Part shown: positions 63,401 through 64,000 of the stretch, piece by piece
How positions within the stretch are numbered: position 1 is the stretch's first letter
Layout: each line of letters opens with the position of its first letter
Assembly (NCBI RefSeq): GCF_042682915.1
Contig: NZ_JBHUIW010000021.1
Span: 1-64,000, forward strand
Length of the DNA stretch: 64,000 nt
Direction of reading: 5' to 3'
Source of the DNA: Rhodoplanes azumiensis
Lineage (GTDB): Bacteria > Pseudomonadota > Alphaproteobacteria > Rhizobiales > Xanthobacteraceae
Program-made: the position numbers and the translations under genes
The notes under the pieces: model-generated
The model's input: the letters and a program-made list of their open reading frames with translations, nothing else
Told to the model about the DNA's origin: nothing
The model's database searches: none

Positions 63401-63614
63401 CGTTGACCTGCTGCTCGATCGGCAGGGCCACGGTGTCGATCACGGTGCGGGCGCTGGCGCCCGGATAGCTGGTCGTCACCGAGACGGTGGGCGGCACCAC
63501 GTCGGGATACTGCGAGACCGGCAGCCGCAGGAGCGCGACGGCGCCGATCACGATCATCAGGATGGCCAAGACGTTCGCGAGAACCGGCCGCTCGATGAAG
63601 AATTTCGAGATCAT
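60444..63614 (-). CDS. RND multidrug efflux pump (AcrB/MexB family)
   Basis: A 1056-residue AcrB-type drug exporter, closer to classical AcrB/MexB than the other RND protein in the window. It begins MISKFFIERPVLANVLAILM, has PVSQYPDVVPPTVSVTTSYP near residue 37, the proton-relay Asp pair in GIVVDDAIVVVEG near residue 405, and in the second half PISVVLAVPLSLLGPVAVL, IGLVLLIALSAKNAILIVEF, and FAFILGVAPLVVATGAG. The ATG at 63614 is clear. The adaptor gene lies 16 bp upstream, so they form one operon; an outer membrane channel gene, if present, lies outside the window. Confidence 0.97.
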   Translation of the reverse strand: MISKFFIERPVLANVLAILMIVIGAVALLRLPVSQYPDVVPPTVSVTTSYPGASARTVIDTVALPIEQQVNGVQGMIYMQSYAGSDGSYSLVVTFEIGTDLDMAQVLVQNRVATALSQLPQSVQVQGVTVQKKMTSILQIVTLTSPDNRYDSLYLANYATIRLHDEISRLPGVGNVNVFGAGQYSMRVWLDPNRMQARSLTTQDVVQALQGQNQQVTAGQIGMPPAPKAQNFQYTLDVLGRLDDPDQFAAIIVKTGDNGNVTRVRDIGRVELGAQTYSQIFTQDGQPSAGIAIFQSPGANALDVASRVDAKMKALAKDFPPGLVYGIPFDTTLFVTASINEVYKTLYEAAILVLIVILLFLQDWRAMLVPATTVPVTIIGAFAGMAALGFTVNLSTLFAIVLAIGIVVDDAIVVVEGAAHNIEKGMSGHDAAISAMAILLGPIIGITLVLMAVFLPAAFLPGLTGRMYAQFALVIAATALLSAINALTLKPTQAATWLRAPVPPERRNAFFRGFNAVYGKAEHLYTGLISRMVAKSATMAVLALVIIGGAFWGFTRVATGFLPIEDQGYLVASVQLPDGASLTRTQAVLDQVSAIAGKTPGVRQVITIAGVSVLDNSASLANAGVAYIMLDDWDKRGKAEGLRPLLIGLNTTLGEIQEAKILVVPPPPIQGVGNAGGVTMQIELRDGSFDLPKLQGMVDTFVANASTQSQIQRVISTFRSSAPQYRVEVDRVKTETLQVSLDQVFQTLAGYLGSTYVDQFNKFGRVFQVYVQADSDFRQRLDDVRNLTVRNVKGDMIPLGTLMTITPTVGAPLISLYNLYPSATVVALPAAGVSTGQTMRLMEEIAARTLPPGAGIEWTAMSYQEKIVGNQMFVVFALSILLVYLVLAGQYESWWAPISVVLAVPLSLLGPVAVLNALKVDNNLYVQIGLVLLIALSAKNAILIVEFARETRAAGKSIVESAIEGARERFRPILMTSFAFILGVAPLVVATGAGASARASIGVTVFSGMIASTCLAVLFVPSFFVLMQRWEEHLLVRKAAKAGVKKDGEQTATPAQ

Positions 63615-63630
63615 GCGTGGGTCGCCCGGG

Positions 63631-64000
63631 TCACTGCATGGTCTTGGGGCGCGGCAGGCCGCCCGGCACCGGCTGCGGCTGCACGTCGGGCGCCGCCGGA
63701 AGCTTCGGCGCGGTCACGATCGGCGCGGCCGGCAGCGTGTTGGGCAGCGGCGGCGGCGCCGGCGGGGCCTCCGGCAGCGTCACCGGAGGGGGCGCCGTGA
63801 GCGTCGTGAGCTGCGGGTCGACCTTCTGGCCCGGCACGGCGCGCAGCGATCCGGCGACGACGATGCGGTCGTCCGCCGTCAGGCCGGACTCGACGACGCG
63901 CAGCTCGCCGATCTGCGGTCCGACCTGGACCTTGCGCTGCTCGACCGTGCCGTCGGCGGCGACCACCAGCACGTAGCGGCCGCCCTGGTCGCTGCCGATC
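63631..64000 (-). CDS. RND efflux periplasmic adaptor, C-terminal part (runs off the edge)
   Basis: Only the last ~122 residues are inside the window; the gene continues to the right. The visible part starts IGSDQGGRYVLVVAADGTVE, the membrane-proximal domain typical of AcrA/MexA-type adaptors, then VGPQIGELRVVESGLTADDR and the VPGQKVDPQL end of the conserved fold. A Pro/Ala/Leu-rich tail of about 60 residues follows and ends RPKTMQ. It is the upstream partner of the RND pump gene 16 bp away. Confidence 0.9.
   Translation of the reverse strand, partial: IGSDQGGRYVLVVAADGTVEQRKVQVGPQIGELRVVESGLTADDRIVVAGSLRAVPGQKVDPQLTTLTAPPPVTLPEAPPAPPPLPNTLPAAPIVTAPKLPAAPDVQPQPVPGGLPRPKTMQ

Noticed and set aside
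60327..63800. 1157-residue plus-strand open frame opposite the second RND pump
   Set aside because: Same artefact; it also crosses the gap between pump and adaptor genes.

Overview
The window is about 70% GC, densely coded and chromosomal in character. It looks like an alphaproteobacterium of the Hyphomicrobiales (Rhizobiales). Support comes from two DUF2336 proteins, a BA14K-family protein, an NdvA/ChvA-type glucan exporter, an HWE-family bacteriophytochrome kinase, the ethylmalonyl-CoA pathway enzymes Ccr and Ecm, and hairpin-type intergenic repeats. A CowN-like gene behind a near-consensus sigma-54 promoter suggests a nitrogen fixer. With the phytochrome and Ccr/Ecm this fits a metabolically versatile, possibly phototrophic lineage, but the genus cannot be fixed from this window.

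Layout. 0.5-11.3 kb holds housekeeping and envelope genes: accA, an L,D-transpeptidase lipoprotein, a PilZ-DUF2336 operon plus a second DUF2336 gene, secA, a parvulin-type isomerase and a ComB-like phosphatase. 11.5-16.3 kb holds a fused TRAP permease, its TAXI-type binding protein and a LigI-like hydrolase. 16.5-28.1 kb is a carbon-metabolism block: two tandem PEP carboxylase genes, a DUF559 gene, ccr, a GT87-like membrane protein, a small stress-type membrane protein and ecm. 28.3-41.5 kb holds cowN, a soluble hybrid kinase, a Crp/Fnr regulator, an RND efflux pair followed by an OmpR-type two-component system, the glucan exporter and a LysE-type exporter. 41.7-50 kb holds BA14K, an orphan TctC, a second Crp/Fnr regulator, a bacteriophytochrome, a HupE-like permease and an AraC regulator. 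49.6-53.7 kb is an apparent small catabolic unit (SDR, cupin, TctC) with a convergent D-2-hydroxyacid dehydrogenase. 53.8-64 kb holds tsaC, tRNA-Pro(CGG), an FMN reductase, a Cys-rich secreted protein, a kinase/response-regulator/adenylate-cyclase signalling group, and a second RND pump whose adaptor gene runs off the right edge.

How the genes work together. Ccr and Ecm are two successive key steps of acetyl-CoA assimilation, and PEP carboxylase supplies C4 acids, so 16-28 kb reads as an anaplerotic block. Uptake is dominated by binding-protein-dependent carboxylate systems (TAXI-TRAP and two TctC proteins). Signalling is rich: four kinases, several receivers, a class III cyclase, two Crp/Fnr regulators and a light sensor.

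The most interesting non-gene signals are: (i) the sigma-54 promoter of cowN; (ii) an identical 4 x 15-bp in-frame tandem array coding xRDTx in two unrelated proteins, part of a wider pattern of short tandem expansions; (iii) a 16-bp perfect inverted repeat in the araC/SDR divergent region; (iv) a dispersed composite hairpin element found after many genes. No CRISPR, prophage, transposase or rRNA was seen. All functions are inferred by reading motifs; no database search was run.
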